A stretch of DNA of 64,000 bases from Streptomyces sp. CB02923 (GTDB lineage: Bacteria > Actinomycetota > Actinomycetes > Streptomycetales > Streptomycetaceae): positions 372,001-436,000 of the forward strand of contig NZ_LWKZ01000027.1 of NCBI RefSeq assembly GCF_001905005.1, given 5' to 3'. Positions 36,111 through 44,144 of the stretch are shown piece by piece. The notes beneath the pieces were generated by a model that ran no database searches, was not told the DNA's origin, and worked only from the letters and a program-made list of their open reading frames with translations. How positions within the stretch are numbered: position 1 is the stretch's first letter; every line of letters begins with the position of its first letter. The position numbers and the translations under genes are program-made.

Positions 36111-37110
36111 GAGAGATCACGATAGCGCTACTTCCGGGATGGCGATAGCGGTCAACGCCCCGGGCGGTGCCGCCGCCCCCGAAGCCGCCGTGCCGGTCAC
36201 CGAAGCCCCGCTCCCGCCCGCCGTCGCGCACGCCGCCGCCCCCGCGCCCGGCACGGCCGGCCGCGGCACCCTGCTCGCCGCCCTCGGCGTCGCCGCCTTC
36301 TCCCTCACCTTCCCCGCCACCGCCTGGGCCCTGGAAGGCATGGGCGCCTGGACGGTGGTGACCCTGCGCAGCGTGCTCGCCGCCGTCATCGCCGGGGCCT
36401 GCCTGGCCGCGTTCCGCGTGCGGCTGCCGGAACGCCGCCACTGGGCGGGCCTGGCCGTCGTGGCGGCCGGTGTCGTCCTCGGCTTCCCGCTGCTGACCAC
36501 CCTGGCGCTGGAGACCTCCACCACCTCGCACGCCGCGGTCGTCGTCGGGCTGCTGCCGCTGACCACCGCCGCGTTCTCGGCCGTACGGACCGGCGCCCGG
36601 CCGTCGCGCACCTTTTGGATCGCGGCGCTGGCCGGCGCCGTCGTCGTCATCGGCTTCGCCGTCCAGCAGAGCGGCGGCACGCTGAGCACCAGCGATCTCT
36701 ACCTGTTCGCCGCGCTCCTGATCTGCGCGGCCGGTTACACCGAGGGCGGCCGGCTCGCCCGGCACCTGCCCGGCTGGCAGGTGACCGGCTGGGCGCTGGT
36801 GCTGGCCCTGCCGGTGACGCTGCCCGGCGCGGCCCTGGCGCTGATCGCCGAACCACCGCACCTGACGGGCCACGCGGTGGCGGGTCTGCTGTGGCTGGCC
36901 CTCGGCTCGCAGTTCCTCGGCCTGGTGGTCTGGTACCGCGGCATGGCGGTGATCGGCGTGTCCAAGGCCAGTCAGCTCCAGCTCGCCCAGCCGCTGCTGA
37001 CGCTGGTCTGGTCCGTGCTGCTGCTCGGCGAACACCTGCCGCTGGCCGCCCCGGTCGCCGCCGTCGCCGTACTCGTCTGCATCGCGGTCACCCAGCGCTC
37101 GGCCACCTGA
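36109..37110 (+). CDS. EamA/DMT-family transporter
   Basis: 333 residues from ATG 36109; ATG 36139 (M-A-I-A-V-N) is an alternative and neither has a good ribosome-binding site. Ala/Pro-rich cytoplasmic N-terminus of about 50 residues, then about ten membrane segments in two EamA repeats (first F-S-L-T-F-P-A-T-A-W-A-L; second L-A-L-G-S-Q-F-L-G-L-V-V-W-Y). Such carriers export amino acids or metabolites. The start codon overlaps that of MocR on the other strand, in the sequence CATG. Regulation by that MocR protein is likely. Confidence 0.88.
   Translation: MRDHDSATSGMAIAVNAPGGAAAPEAAVPVTEAPLPPAVAHAAAPAPGTAGRGTLLAALGVAAFSLTFPATAWALEGMGAWTVVTLRSVLAAVIAGACLAAFRVRLPERRHWAGLAVVAAGVVLGFPLLTTLALETSTTSHAAVVVGLLPLTTAAFSAVRTGARPSRTFWIAALAGAVVVIGFAVQQSGGTLSTSDLYLFAALLICAAGYTEGGRLARHLPGWQVTGWALVLALPVTLPGAALALIAEPPHLTGHAVAGLLWLALGSQFLGLVVWYRGMAVIGVSKASQLQLAQPLLTLVWSVLLLGEHLPLAAPVAAVAVLVCIAVTQRSAT
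36120..36150. promoter_or_regulatory. Direct repeat CGATAGCG, candidate MocR operator
   Basis: CGATAGCG occurs at 36120-36127 and 36143-36150, 23 bp apart (about two helical turns), just upstream of the MocR start on its strand. TAGCGCTA at 36123-36130 is also a perfect 8-bp palindrome. Spaced direct repeats are the usual MocR operator form. Confidence 0.5.
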
Positions 37111-37244
37111 CCGGCCGGTGGCCAAAGAGCGTCCGGGGACCCGTGCGGGTGGCGCGTTCTCCGGGTGCAACGGCGGAACCCGGCCGTAGACTTGCCGCCA
37201 CGGAAGACTCACCCTCCGACCGACTGACGAGGAGGCCGTAGCCG

Positions 37245-37448
37245 ATGAGAGCGAGTGTGGGAGACCGGCTGCTGGTGCACGGCAGGATCGTGGGGCAACA
37301 CGACCGGACGGCCGAGGTCATCGAAGTCCTGGGGGCGGACGGCAACCCGCCGTACCGTGTGCGTTTCGAGGACGGCCACGAGACGCTGATGTCGCCCGGC
37401 CCGGACACCGTCGTACGGCACTTCCCGGCGGCCGACGCCCAGGAGTAG
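37245..37448 (+). CDS. DUF1918 family small protein
   Basis: 67 residues, preceded by GAGGAGG. The family hallmark is a small SH3-like barrel: V-G-D-R-L-L-V-H-G, R-x-A-E-V-I-E-V-L-G, P-P-Y-R-V-R-F-E-D-G-H-E-T-L-M-S-P-G-P-D. The role is unknown in general; such proteins are common and sometimes found with stress genes. It stands alone, converging with the glycoside hydrolase-like gene. Confidence 0.85.
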   Translation: MRASVGDRLLVHGRIVGQHDRTAEVIEVLGADGNPPYRVRFEDGHETLMSPGPDTVVRHFPAADAQE

Positions 37449-37470
37449 CGGTCCGGGCGGGCCGCCGCCC

Positions 37471-38769
37471 TCATGCGGGGCGCGGGGGCCGCACCGGCCC
37501 GTGGTAGTGGTCGGCCACGACTTTCGCCATCGCCCCGGTGCGGTCCTCGGCCACCTCCTTCGCCGAGAAGAAGATGTGGCCGCGCACCTTCGGGTAGCCG
37601 CGGGCCAGGGTGAGATGGCGGGAGAGTTCGGCGGGGTCCTGCCACGCGGGCGGCTGTCCGGGGGCGCCCGCCTTGTACAGCGCCTCGCCGATGCACAGCC
37701 GTACGCGGGTTCCGGTGACCGTCTCCGACCACCAGGGCAGCAGTTTGGCGTAGTCGGCGGCGGGAAAGCCGATGTTCCAGTACACCTGCGGCACGATGTA
37801 GTCGATCCACTCCTCGCGCACCCACTTACGGGTGTCGGCGTAGAGGTCGTCATAGGTCTGCACGCCGGCCCGGGTGTCGGATCCGGACGGATCCGTGGCC
37901 TGGTTGCGCCATATGGCGAAGGGGCTGATACCGAACCGTACGGGGCGGTGGTGCCTGCGGCGCCGCCTGACCCACCGGCCCGGCCCCCGGCCGCCGCCCG
38001 GCGACCGTGCCGCGCGCACCCGCTCCCCGGTCTCGCGCACCAGCAGGTCGATGTTGTCGCGCCGCCAGTCCGCCTGGTTCTCGAAGTCGCCGCCGTACTC
38101 CCCGTATGCGGCGTCGTCGTCGAAGGTCTGGCCCGCCACCGGGTAGGGGTAGAAGTAGTCGTCGAAGTGGACGCCGTCGACGTCGTAGTGCTCCACCGCG
38201 TCGAGGATCGCGTCCTGCACGAAGGCGCGGACCTCGGGCAGGCCCGGGTTGTAGTAGAGCTTGCCGCCGTACGGCACGGCCCAGTCCGGATGCAGCCGCG
38301 CCGGGTGGGTCGGCACCAGCCGCGAGGGGTCGGTGTGGTTGGCGATGCGGTACGGGTTGAACCAGGCGTGCAGTTCCAGGCCGCGCCGGTGGGCCTCGCG
38401 CACGGCGAAGCCGAGCGGGTCCCAGCCCGGGTCGCGGCCCTGGACCCCGGTGAGGTACTCCGACCAGGGTTCGAACGGGGACGGCCACAGCGCGTCCGCC
38501 GTCGGCCGCACCTGGAAGACCACCGTGTTCAGGCGGCGTGCCACCGCCGCGTCCAGGTACGCGAGCAGTTCGGCCTGCTGCGAGGCGGCCGGCAGCCCCG
38601 CCTTGGAAGGCCAGTCGCGGTTGGCGACCGTGGCCAGCCACATGCCGCGGAACTCCGGCCGGCCGCCGTTCGCGCCCCGGCCGCGGGCCGACGCGCTGCC
38701 CGTCGCCGGTGCCGCGGCGGCCGCCGAAAGGGCCGCCACCGCGAACGCTCTTCGTGTGATCCGTCTCAT
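37471..38769 (-). CDS. Secreted GHL10-type glycoside hydrolase-like protein
   Basis: 432 residues. Tat-type signal at residues 2-30 (R-R-I-T-R-R-A-F-A-V-A-A-L). A TIM-barrel follows with R-G-M-W-L-A-T-V-A-N-R-D-W near residue 41, F-Q-V-R-P-T-A-D-A near residue 85 and D-G-V-H-F-D-D-Y-F-Y-P-Y near residue 200, all typical of the glycosyl hydrolase-like 10 family (formerly DUF187). A loop near residues 255-275 is a run of Arg/Gly/His. Members act on cell-wall or extracellular glycans; the exact bond is unknown. Confidence 0.85.
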   Translation of the reverse strand: MRRITRRAFAVAALSAAAAAPATGSASARGRGANGGRPEFRGMWLATVANRDWPSKAGLPAASQQAELLAYLDAAVARRLNTVVFQVRPTADALWPSPFEPWSEYLTGVQGRDPGWDPLGFAVREAHRRGLELHAWFNPYRIANHTDPSRLVPTHPARLHPDWAVPYGGKLYYNPGLPEVRAFVQDAILDAVEHYDVDGVHFDDYFYPYPVAGQTFDDDAAYGEYGGDFENQADWRRDNIDLLVRETGERVRAARSPGGGRGPGRWVRRRRRHHRPVRFGISPFAIWRNQATDPSGSDTRAGVQTYDDLYADTRKWVREEWIDYIVPQVYWNIGFPAADYAKLLPWWSETVTGTRVRLCIGEALYKAGAPGQPPAWQDPAELSRHLTLARGYPKVRGHIFFSAKEVAEDRTGAMAKVVADHYHGPVRPPRPA

Positions 38770-38952
38770 GCCGCGCCCCCAAAGTGCCCGGTACGTCCCG
38801 TCTCAGGACAACAGCATGCCCGCCCCTGCCCCCTCCGCACAGCACCCCGCGGAGTAACGTCGGGGCCGAGGCGGACGCCGGGGTCCCTGCCGCAGGCACG
38901 GACGACGACCCCACGCGCCCCGCCGGACCCCGAGATCAGCGAAAGGCACGAT

Positions 38953-39810
38953 GTGACCGACATCGAACGCGTCGGAGTGGTGGGCTGCGGCCAGATGGGC
39001 GCCGGAATCGCCGAGGTGTGCGCCCGCTCCGGCCTGGACGTGATGGTCGCTGAGACCACCGGCGAGGCGCTGGAGCTGGGCCGTACGCGGCTGACCAACT
39101 CCCTCGGCAAGGCAGCCGAGCGCGGCAAGATCACCGTCGCGGAGCGCGACGCGACGCTCGGCCGGCTCAGCTTCACCACCGACCTCGGCGAGTTCGCCGA
39201 CCGCGACCTCGTCATCGAGGCGGTCGTGGAGAACGAGCAGGTCAAGACGGAGATCTTCCAGGTCCTCGACCAGGTGGTCACCCGCCCGGACGCGATCCTG
39301 GCCTCCAACACCTCCTCCATCCCGCTGGTGAAGCTGGCCGTCGCCACGTCCCGCCCGGACCAGGTCATCGGCATCCACTTCTTCAACCCGGCGCCGGTGC
39401 AGAAGCTGGTCGAGCTGATCCCGGCGCTGACCACCGGCGAGGAGACGATCAAGCGGGCCGAGCAGCTGGTCCAGGACGTCCTGGGCAAGCACGCGATCCG
39501 CGCCCAGGACCGCTCCGGCTTCGTCGTCAACGCGCTGCTGATCCCGTACCTGCTCTCGGCGATCCGGATGTTCGAGTCCGGCATCGCCAGCCGCGAGGAC
39601 ATCGACAACGGCATGGAGATGGGCTGCGCCCACCCGATGGGCCCGCTCCGGCTCTCCGACCTGATCGGCCTGGACACGGTCGCCTCGGTCGCCAACTCGA
39701 TGTACGACGAATACAAGGAGACCCTCTACGCCGCTCCCCCGCTGCTCGCCCGCATGGTCGACGCGGGACGGCTGGGACGGAAGACGGGCTCCGGCTTCTA
39801 CCCGTACTGA
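38953..39810 (+). CDS. 3-hydroxybutyryl-CoA dehydrogenase
   Basis: 285 residues, GTG start with GAAAGG 6 bases upstream. NAD-binding G-C-G-Q-M-G-A-G-I at residues 11-19; the 3-hydroxyacyl-CoA dehydrogenase signature with catalytic His in G-I-H-F-F-N-P-A near residue 140; and the C-terminal D-R-S-G-F-V-V-N and K-T-G-S-G-F-Y-P-Y ends. It interconverts acetoacetyl-CoA and 3-hydroxybutyryl-CoA, feeding butyryl-CoA or ethylmalonyl-CoA metabolism. Stands alone between terminators, so no operon partners. Confidence 0.93.
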   Translation: MTDIERVGVVGCGQMGAGIAEVCARSGLDVMVAETTGEALELGRTRLTNSLGKAAERGKITVAERDATLGRLSFTTDLGEFADRDLVIEAVVENEQVKTEIFQVLDQVVTRPDAILASNTSSIPLVKLAVATSRPDQVIGIHFFNPAPVQKLVELIPALTTGEETIKRAEQLVQDVLGKHAIRAQDRSGFVVNALLIPYLLSAIRMFESGIASREDIDNGMEMGCAHPMGPLRLSDLIGLDTVASVANSMYDEYKETLYAAPPLLARMVDAGRLGRKTGSGFYPY

Positions 39811-39825
39811 GCCGTCAACGACAGC

Positions 39826-40048
39826 ACGGCGTGCGGGCCGTCCCCGGGAGGGGGCGGCCCGCACGCCGTTTCTCGGCCGCCGGCCCGCGCAGGAGTAAGG
39901 GCGGGACCGGTGCCCCGGCCCCGCCCTTTTTCCGCGTCGCCGGTGCGAAGCCCGCGACCGTATGTGCCGCCCGCCGTCCTTCCGGCCCCCTGAGTGGCGC
40001 CCCCCGTCGTGGTCCGCCCGCCGCTCGGGGGAAAGACGGCGGGCGGAC
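39826..40048. terminator. Cluster of three hairpins, one with a T-run
   Basis: 39826-39840 with 39855-39869 (15 bp); 39899-39905 with 39920-39926 followed by TTTTT (39927-39931), a classical intrinsic terminator on the plus strand; and 40012-40022 with 40038-40048 (11 bp). Together they end the dehydrogenase transcript. The whole 39811-40338 gap (528 bp) holds no gene; its right part has the palindromes listed next. Confidence 0.75.
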
Positions 40049-40156
40049 AACCGGCCGATGGGCGCCCGTCCACCGGCAGCGGCCCCCGTTGAGAACAGCT
40101 TCGGCCTTGCGGGCCGCGGCCGGGAGCGTGTGAACGCGGCGGCTTCGGGTGCGGGG

Positions 40157-40225
40157 TTCACACCCCGTGTGAAATCCGCACCCCCCGGAGGCCGTCACGG
40201 CGGGTGACTTCACACGGGGTGTGCG
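40157..40225. promoter_or_regulatory. Two 17-bp palindromes upstream of the small membrane protein gene
   Basis: TTCACACCCCGTGTGAA (40157-40173) is a perfect 7-3-7 inverted repeat. TTCACACGGGGTGTGCG (40209-40225) is the same with two changes. Their centres are 52 bp apart, five helical turns. They lie 114-182 bp before the GTG of the small membrane protein gene. A third copy lies upstream of the NsdA-like regulator gene. Confidence 0.7.
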
Positions 40226-40338
40226 CGGCAGACCCGCATATTCGTCCCGCACACGCTCCCCCCGTACGTGCCGAGGCAGTTGACTGGTGCGCGTATGGAC
40301 AACGAAGTCCCGCCCGAGAGAGGAAAGAGGAGCGGACC

Positions 40339-40596
40339 GTGACCGCCCACCCCGAACCCGACCCGGTTGCCACCGACATGGCGGAGTTGAGACGCTGCCT
40401 CGATGTGCGGACCGCACGGGTCGACGGCCAACTGGCGCTGCTCGCGCAGCGCTCCGAACAGAACGAACGTGACGCGGGCGACGTGCAGGCCCGCGTCACG
40501 CGGTTGGAGCACGGCCGCTGGCCGCTGCCCTCCATCGCCGCACTCACGGGGCTCGCGGCGCTGGCAATCGCCGTATGGCAGGCGATGGGGCGCTGA
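40339..40596 (+). CDS. Small coiled-coil membrane protein
   Basis: 85 residues, GTG start after GAGGAGC. Residues 12-62 form a charged heptad-like helix with repeated L-A-L-L-A-Q and R-V-T-R-L-E-H patterns (coiled coil). Residues 66-84 form a single membrane span (I-A-A-L-T-G-L-A-A-L-A-I-A-V) at the C-terminus. The layout, cytosolic coiled coil with tail anchor, resembles XhlA-type or partner-binding proteins. No enzyme motif. Its control region carries the palindrome also found before the NsdA-like gene. Confidence 0.7.
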   Translation: MTAHPEPDPVATDMAELRRCLDVRTARVDGQLALLAQRSEQNERDAGDVQARVTRLEHGRWPLPSIAALTGLAALAIAVWQAMGR

Positions 40597-40638
40597 GGCC
40601 GGCGGGCACGCGGCGCGCCTGACGCGCCGCGGTCCGGG

Positions 40639-41169
40639 TCACCCCAGCCGGATGTGATGCAGCAGCAGCAGTGCGGCCGCCATGTTGGCGGCCGGCACCT
40701 CCCCTCTGGCGATCATGTCGGGTACCAGTTTCAAGGGGACCCACTCCCGTTTGTCGGACTCGAAGTCGTCCTCGGGATGGCCCACGTACGCGCCTTGGCC
40801 GGACCAGAAGATGTGGTGCCGCGCGTCGGTGAGGCCGTTGGACGGCTCCACGGAGAGGAGGTGTTCGAGGGGGCCGGGGCGCCACCCGGTCTCCTCCTCC
40901 ATCTCCCGGGCGGCCGCGGCGGCGATGTCCTCGCCGTCCTCGACCACGCCCGCGGCGAGTTCCCATCCCCAGGTGTCGGTGATGAAGCGGTGCCGCCACA
41001 GCAGCAGCACCTCGTTGGCCTCGTTGACCACTGTGGCCACGGCGACGGGCCGCAACCGGATCAGGAAATGATCCAGATGACGGCCGTCGGGGAGTTCGAC
41101 ATCGGCGAGGTTGACCCGGAACCAGCGGTTCTCGTACACGGTCTGCTCACTGAGATTCTTCCATCGCAC
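40639..41169 (-). CDS. Nudix hydrolase (ADP-ribose pyrophosphatase-like)
   Basis: 176 residues. Full Nudix box G-x5-E-x7-R-E-x2-E-E-x-G: G-V-V-E-D-G-E, then A-A-A-R-E-M-E-E-E-T-G-W, residues about 74-96. The N-terminal strand pattern Y-E-N-R-W-F-R-V and L-R-P-V-A-V-A-T-V match ADP-sugar diphosphatases that clear nucleoside-diphosphate metabolites. The gene is 49 bp behind the NsdA-like regulator gene on the same strand, so the two probably form an operon, with the regulator first. Confidence 0.85.
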   Translation of the reverse strand: MRWKNLSEQTVYENRWFRVNLADVELPDGRHLDHFLIRLRPVAVATVVNEANEVLLLWRHRFITDTWGWELAAGVVEDGEDIAAAAAREMEEETGWRPGPLEHLLSVEPSNGLTDARHHIFWSGQGAYVGHPEDDFESDKREWVPLKLVPDMIARGEVPAANMAAALLLLHHIRLG

Positions 41170-41218
41170 GTATGTGCCACCTTCCGCCGTTGAGCAGGCA
41201 AGGTGACACGGGCCGGCT

Positions 41219-42556
41219 TCACAGTGGAACGCGCAGCGCCTCGTCGATCAGATCGGCAGCTTCGTCGGTGGCGGAACCTCCGGTTTCGGCCAGGTGCTCG
41301 CGCACCGCCCGCAGCCGGTCCCGTAACCGCTGCGACTCCATTCCCCGCGCCTGTTCGGTCATCTGCGCGGCGTTGGCCACAGCCTGGTCCGCGTCCCCTT
41401 GGCGCAGCTCGATATGGGTGAGCATGGCCAGCCGGTGGACCCGGCCCCGGTCGTGCGCGGGGGTGTCGACGGCGGCGTCCGCGTGGGCCCGGGCGGCACG
41501 CAGGTCCCCCAGGCTCAGCAGCGCCTCCGCCACTTGGACGTTCACCAGGCCCGGCTGGACGTAATCCGTTTCGTCGGGTTCCTGACCGGGGCGGATGCGC
41601 TCGGCCGCCGCCTCCGCACGCCGGATGCAGGAGAGCGCGCTCGCGCCGTCCCCCAGGCGTGCGTACGCCTTGGCCTGCATCGCGTAGAGATCCGCCGCGA
41701 GCGCCGGGGTGATCTGCGGCCCCGCCGTGCGCAGGGCCGCCTCCGCGAAGGCGACCGCCTGACGGTACTCCCGTACGAACAGGGACTGGTTGACCAGCAG
41801 CGCGATGATGTACGCACCGAGCCCCCGGTCCCCGCTCGCCTTGGCCAGCCGCAGCGCCTGATGGAAGTAGCGCTGGGCCAGCCCCAGGGCGTCCGAGTCG
41901 TACGCACAGATTCCCGCGACGGCCACCAGTCCGCCGGTGGCCCGGTGGAGCTGACGCCCCGTCGCGTCGGTGTAACTGCCGCGCAGCAGCGGCGCCGCCT
42001 CGGTGTTGAGGAATCCCACGACCCGCGTTCTCGTCGCGATACCACCCGCCTTCCGGTACATCTGCTCGTAGTGCGTACGCGCCGCGCGGAGCATTTCGAT
42101 GTCCGCCATGGAGACCCTGGTCAGGCCGTCCCGGGACACGTCGGAGTCCTCGGGCGGGTTCTCCCACTCCCATACGGGGATGACCGCCGAGGTGCCGGTG
42201 AGCGCGGGGGCGGACAGCACATGGGGGCGCTGCTGCTCGTCGGACCGCCACAGCGCGGTGGCCCGCTCCACGAATCCGGAGAGCGGGGTGTCCGGGACGC
42301 GGCGCACTCCCGGACGGCTCAGTCCGATGTCGTCGAGTCCCACGGCCCGGTGCAGCCGCTCGCCGAGGACCTCGCAGATCAGGTCGGGCACCTGGCCCCG
42401 CGGCCGCTGGCCCTTCAACCACCGGGCGACGGCCGTGTGTTCGTAGCGCAGCGCGAGTCCGCGCTGCCGTCCGAGCTGGTTGACGTGCTGCGCCAGCCCG
42501 GCATGCGAGATGCCTGCCTCGTCGAGAATCGCGTCGAGCAGGCTGTTGGGCTCCAT
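41219..42556 (-). CDS. NsdA-like TPR transcriptional regulator with TTA codon
   Basis: 445 residues. Residues 10-75 are an atypical helix-turn-helix (L-A-Q-H-V-N-Q-L-G, then H-T-A-V-A-R-W-L-K-G-Q-R-P), the layout I know from NsdA/NsdB, negative regulators of Streptomyces differentiation and antibiotic production. Residues 150-440 are tetratricopeptide-type repeats (A-L-R-L-A-K-A-S-G-D-R, A-Y-A-R-L-G-D). The Leu at residue 411 (in Q-R-L-R-D-R-L) is coded by TTA (41324-41326 on the plus strand reads TAA), so full-length protein needs bldA. Its promoter region has a 17-bp palindrome. First gene of an operon with the Nudix hydrolase. NsdA orthology is not proven. Confidence 0.78.
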   Translation of the reverse strand: MEPNSLLDAILDEAGISHAGLAQHVNQLGRQRGLALRYEHTAVARWLKGQRPRGQVPDLICEVLGERLHRAVGLDDIGLSRPGVRRVPDTPLSGFVERATALWRSDEQQRPHVLSAPALTGTSAVIPVWEWENPPEDSDVSRDGLTRVSMADIEMLRAARTHYEQMYRKAGGIATRTRVVGFLNTEAAPLLRGSYTDATGRQLHRATGGLVAVAGICAYDSDALGLAQRYFHQALRLAKASGDRGLGAYIIALLVNQSLFVREYRQAVAFAEAALRTAGPQITPALAADLYAMQAKAYARLGDGASALSCIRRAEAAAERIRPGQEPDETDYVQPGLVNVQVAEALLSLGDLRAARAHADAAVDTPAHDRGRVHRLAMLTHIELRQGDADQAVANAAQMTEQARGMESQRLRDRLRAVREHLAETGGSATDEAADLIDEALRVPL

Positions 42557-42655
42557 GGTGCCCTCCTGACGGGGTCGTCCCGCCCCCCGGCCGGGACGAC
42601 CGCCCGTAGACTTGTCGACTCAACAACCCTTTGAGATCAGCGTAATGAAGCGGCC

Positions 42656-42672
42656 TTCACACGGGGTGCGAA
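42656..42672. promoter_or_regulatory. 17-bp palindrome upstream of the NsdA-like gene
   Basis: TTCACACGGGGTGCGAA, 7-3-7 arms with one mismatch, 100 bp upstream of the regulator start and 17 bp before the PP2C stop. Same motif as at 40157 and 40209, so the same protein may bind all three. Confidence 0.65.
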
Positions 42673-42688
42673 CCGGCCGCGCCGCCCT

Positions 42689-43912
42689 TCACTCCGCCCG
42701 CCCCGCCCGGACGCGCCCGCGCGCCAGGGCCGCCGCGTCCGCCTGGGCGGGTACCCGCAGGCGGTCGTTGCACAGCACCAGCAGCGCCACGTCGTCGGAC
42801 AGCCGTCCGCCGCAGTGCCGCAGCAGCGCGGTCCGCACCCCTTCCACCACCCCGGAGGCGCGGCAGTCCCGGACCGACCGGACGCTGTCGTCCAGCGCCC
42901 GCGGCAGCGGGAAGAACACCCCGCCGGCGTCCCGCGCGTCCGTCGCCCCGTCCGTGTGCAGGAAGAGCGCCTGGCCGGGCAGCAGCGGCGGGCGGTCCAC
43001 CGCGGGCAGGTCGGCGGGCAGCGGGAAGAGTCCGAGCGGCGGCATCGGTTCGCCGGGCGCGTCCGGCAGCGCGCCCTCGCGGCTGAGCCGGTACGGCCAG
43101 GGGTGCCCGCAGTTCAGGGCCCGTACGGAGCCGTCCCGGGCGATCTCCACCAGCAGCACCGTCACGAACTCCTCGGACAGCGGGCTCTCCGGCTCCCCGC
43201 CGCCCGCCGACGGGTGCTCCGCGCGCGCCCGGTCCCGCAGATGCCGCTGGAGCGCACGCTCCAGGCGCCGGAGCACACCGCCCAGCTCCGGCTCGTCGTG
43301 GGCCGCCTCCCGGAAGCTGCCGAGCATCGCGCCGACCGTGCCCATGGCGCCGAGGCCGTGGCCGCGCACGTCGCCGATGACGACCCGTACGCCGTGCCGT
43401 GACGCCACGACGTCGTACAGGTCGCCGCCGACCGACGCCGCCTCGTCCGCCGCGAGGTGGTCGGCGGCGACCACGATGCCGCCCACGCGCGGGGGCAGCG
43501 GGCGCAGCAGCACCCGCTGCGCGGCGGTGGCGACTTCCTTCGTGCGCTCCAGCTCCCGCAGCAGGCGCAGGCGCCGCCCGGCGGTGAGGTAGCTGGCGGC
43601 GACGATCACGAGGACGGCGCAGCACGTGCCGACGCGGGTGAGGGCGTGCACACCGGGGGTCGCCCCGAAGGGCAGCAGTGCGAGCAGCGCGCACAGGCCG
43701 CCGAGGACGACGCACTGACGCCGGCCGGTGCCGGCGCAGGCTATCGCGGGGGCCGCGGCGAGGAGCTGGAGGAACTGGCCCTTGGCGGGGGTGCACAGCT
43801 CCCAGGCCAGCACGCCGAGCACCCACAGGCCGGGCAGCACGAGGACGAAGGCCCGCCGGGCCCGCTCGGCCCGCGGTCGCGCCGCGGCCCGCCGCGCCCA
43901 GGATCGGATCAT
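42689..43912 (-). CDS. PP2C-type serine phosphatase (SpoIIE/RsbU family)
   Basis: 407 residues from the ATG at 43912, which has GGGGGAG 7 bases upstream. Residues 20-125 hold four membrane segments. The C-terminal phosphatase domain has G-G-D-L-Y-D-V near residue 165 and I-G-D-V-R-G-H-G near residue 180 (metal-binding Asp), plus L-N-C-G-H-P near residue 270 and L-S-D-D-V-A-L-L-V near the end. Such enzymes dephosphorylate anti-anti-sigma factors and so control stress or development sigma factors. No partner anti-sigma gene is next to it. Confidence 0.85.
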   Translation of the reverse strand: MIRSWARRAAARPRAERARRAFVLVLPGLWVLGVLAWELCTPAKGQFLQLLAAAPAIACAGTGRRQCVVLGGLCALLALLPFGATPGVHALTRVGTCCAVLVIVAASYLTAGRRLRLLRELERTKEVATAAQRVLLRPLPPRVGGIVVAADHLAADEAASVGGDLYDVVASRHGVRVVIGDVRGHGLGAMGTVGAMLGSFREAAHDEPELGGVLRRLERALQRHLRDRARAEHPSAGGGEPESPLSEEFVTVLLVEIARDGSVRALNCGHPWPYRLSREGALPDAPGEPMPPLGLFPLPADLPAVDRPPLLPGQALFLHTDGATDARDAGGVFFPLPRALDDSVRSVRDCRASGVVEGVRTALLRHCGGRLSDDVALLVLCNDRLRVPAQADAAALARGRVRAGRAE

Positions 43913-44082
43913 GCCGATGCTCCCCCCAGCAACCATCGAGGCGGTCGGCCCGGCCCTTGCCCCGCGGCAGACCCTCTGTCTGAGCAAGCCGCATCGTCCG
44001 GTGACGATTCTTGCGACCGGTTGTGGTCAAACGGACACTTTGCGCGCTGATCTCACCCGATCGGGTGAAGGCGGGGGAAATG

Positions 44083-44129
44083 CGCCGGGGCCCGGTGACG
44101 AACCTCAGGTTCGTCACCGGGCCCCGGCG
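44083..44129 (-). terminator. 23-bp perfect hairpin after pheT
   Basis: Arms 44083-44105 and 44107-44129 are perfectly complementary around a single central base (effective loop of 3 or more). It starts 16 bp past the pheT stop and is the longest perfect hairpin I found in the window. Confidence 0.85.
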
Positions 44130-44144
44130 GGATGCCCGCGTGGA

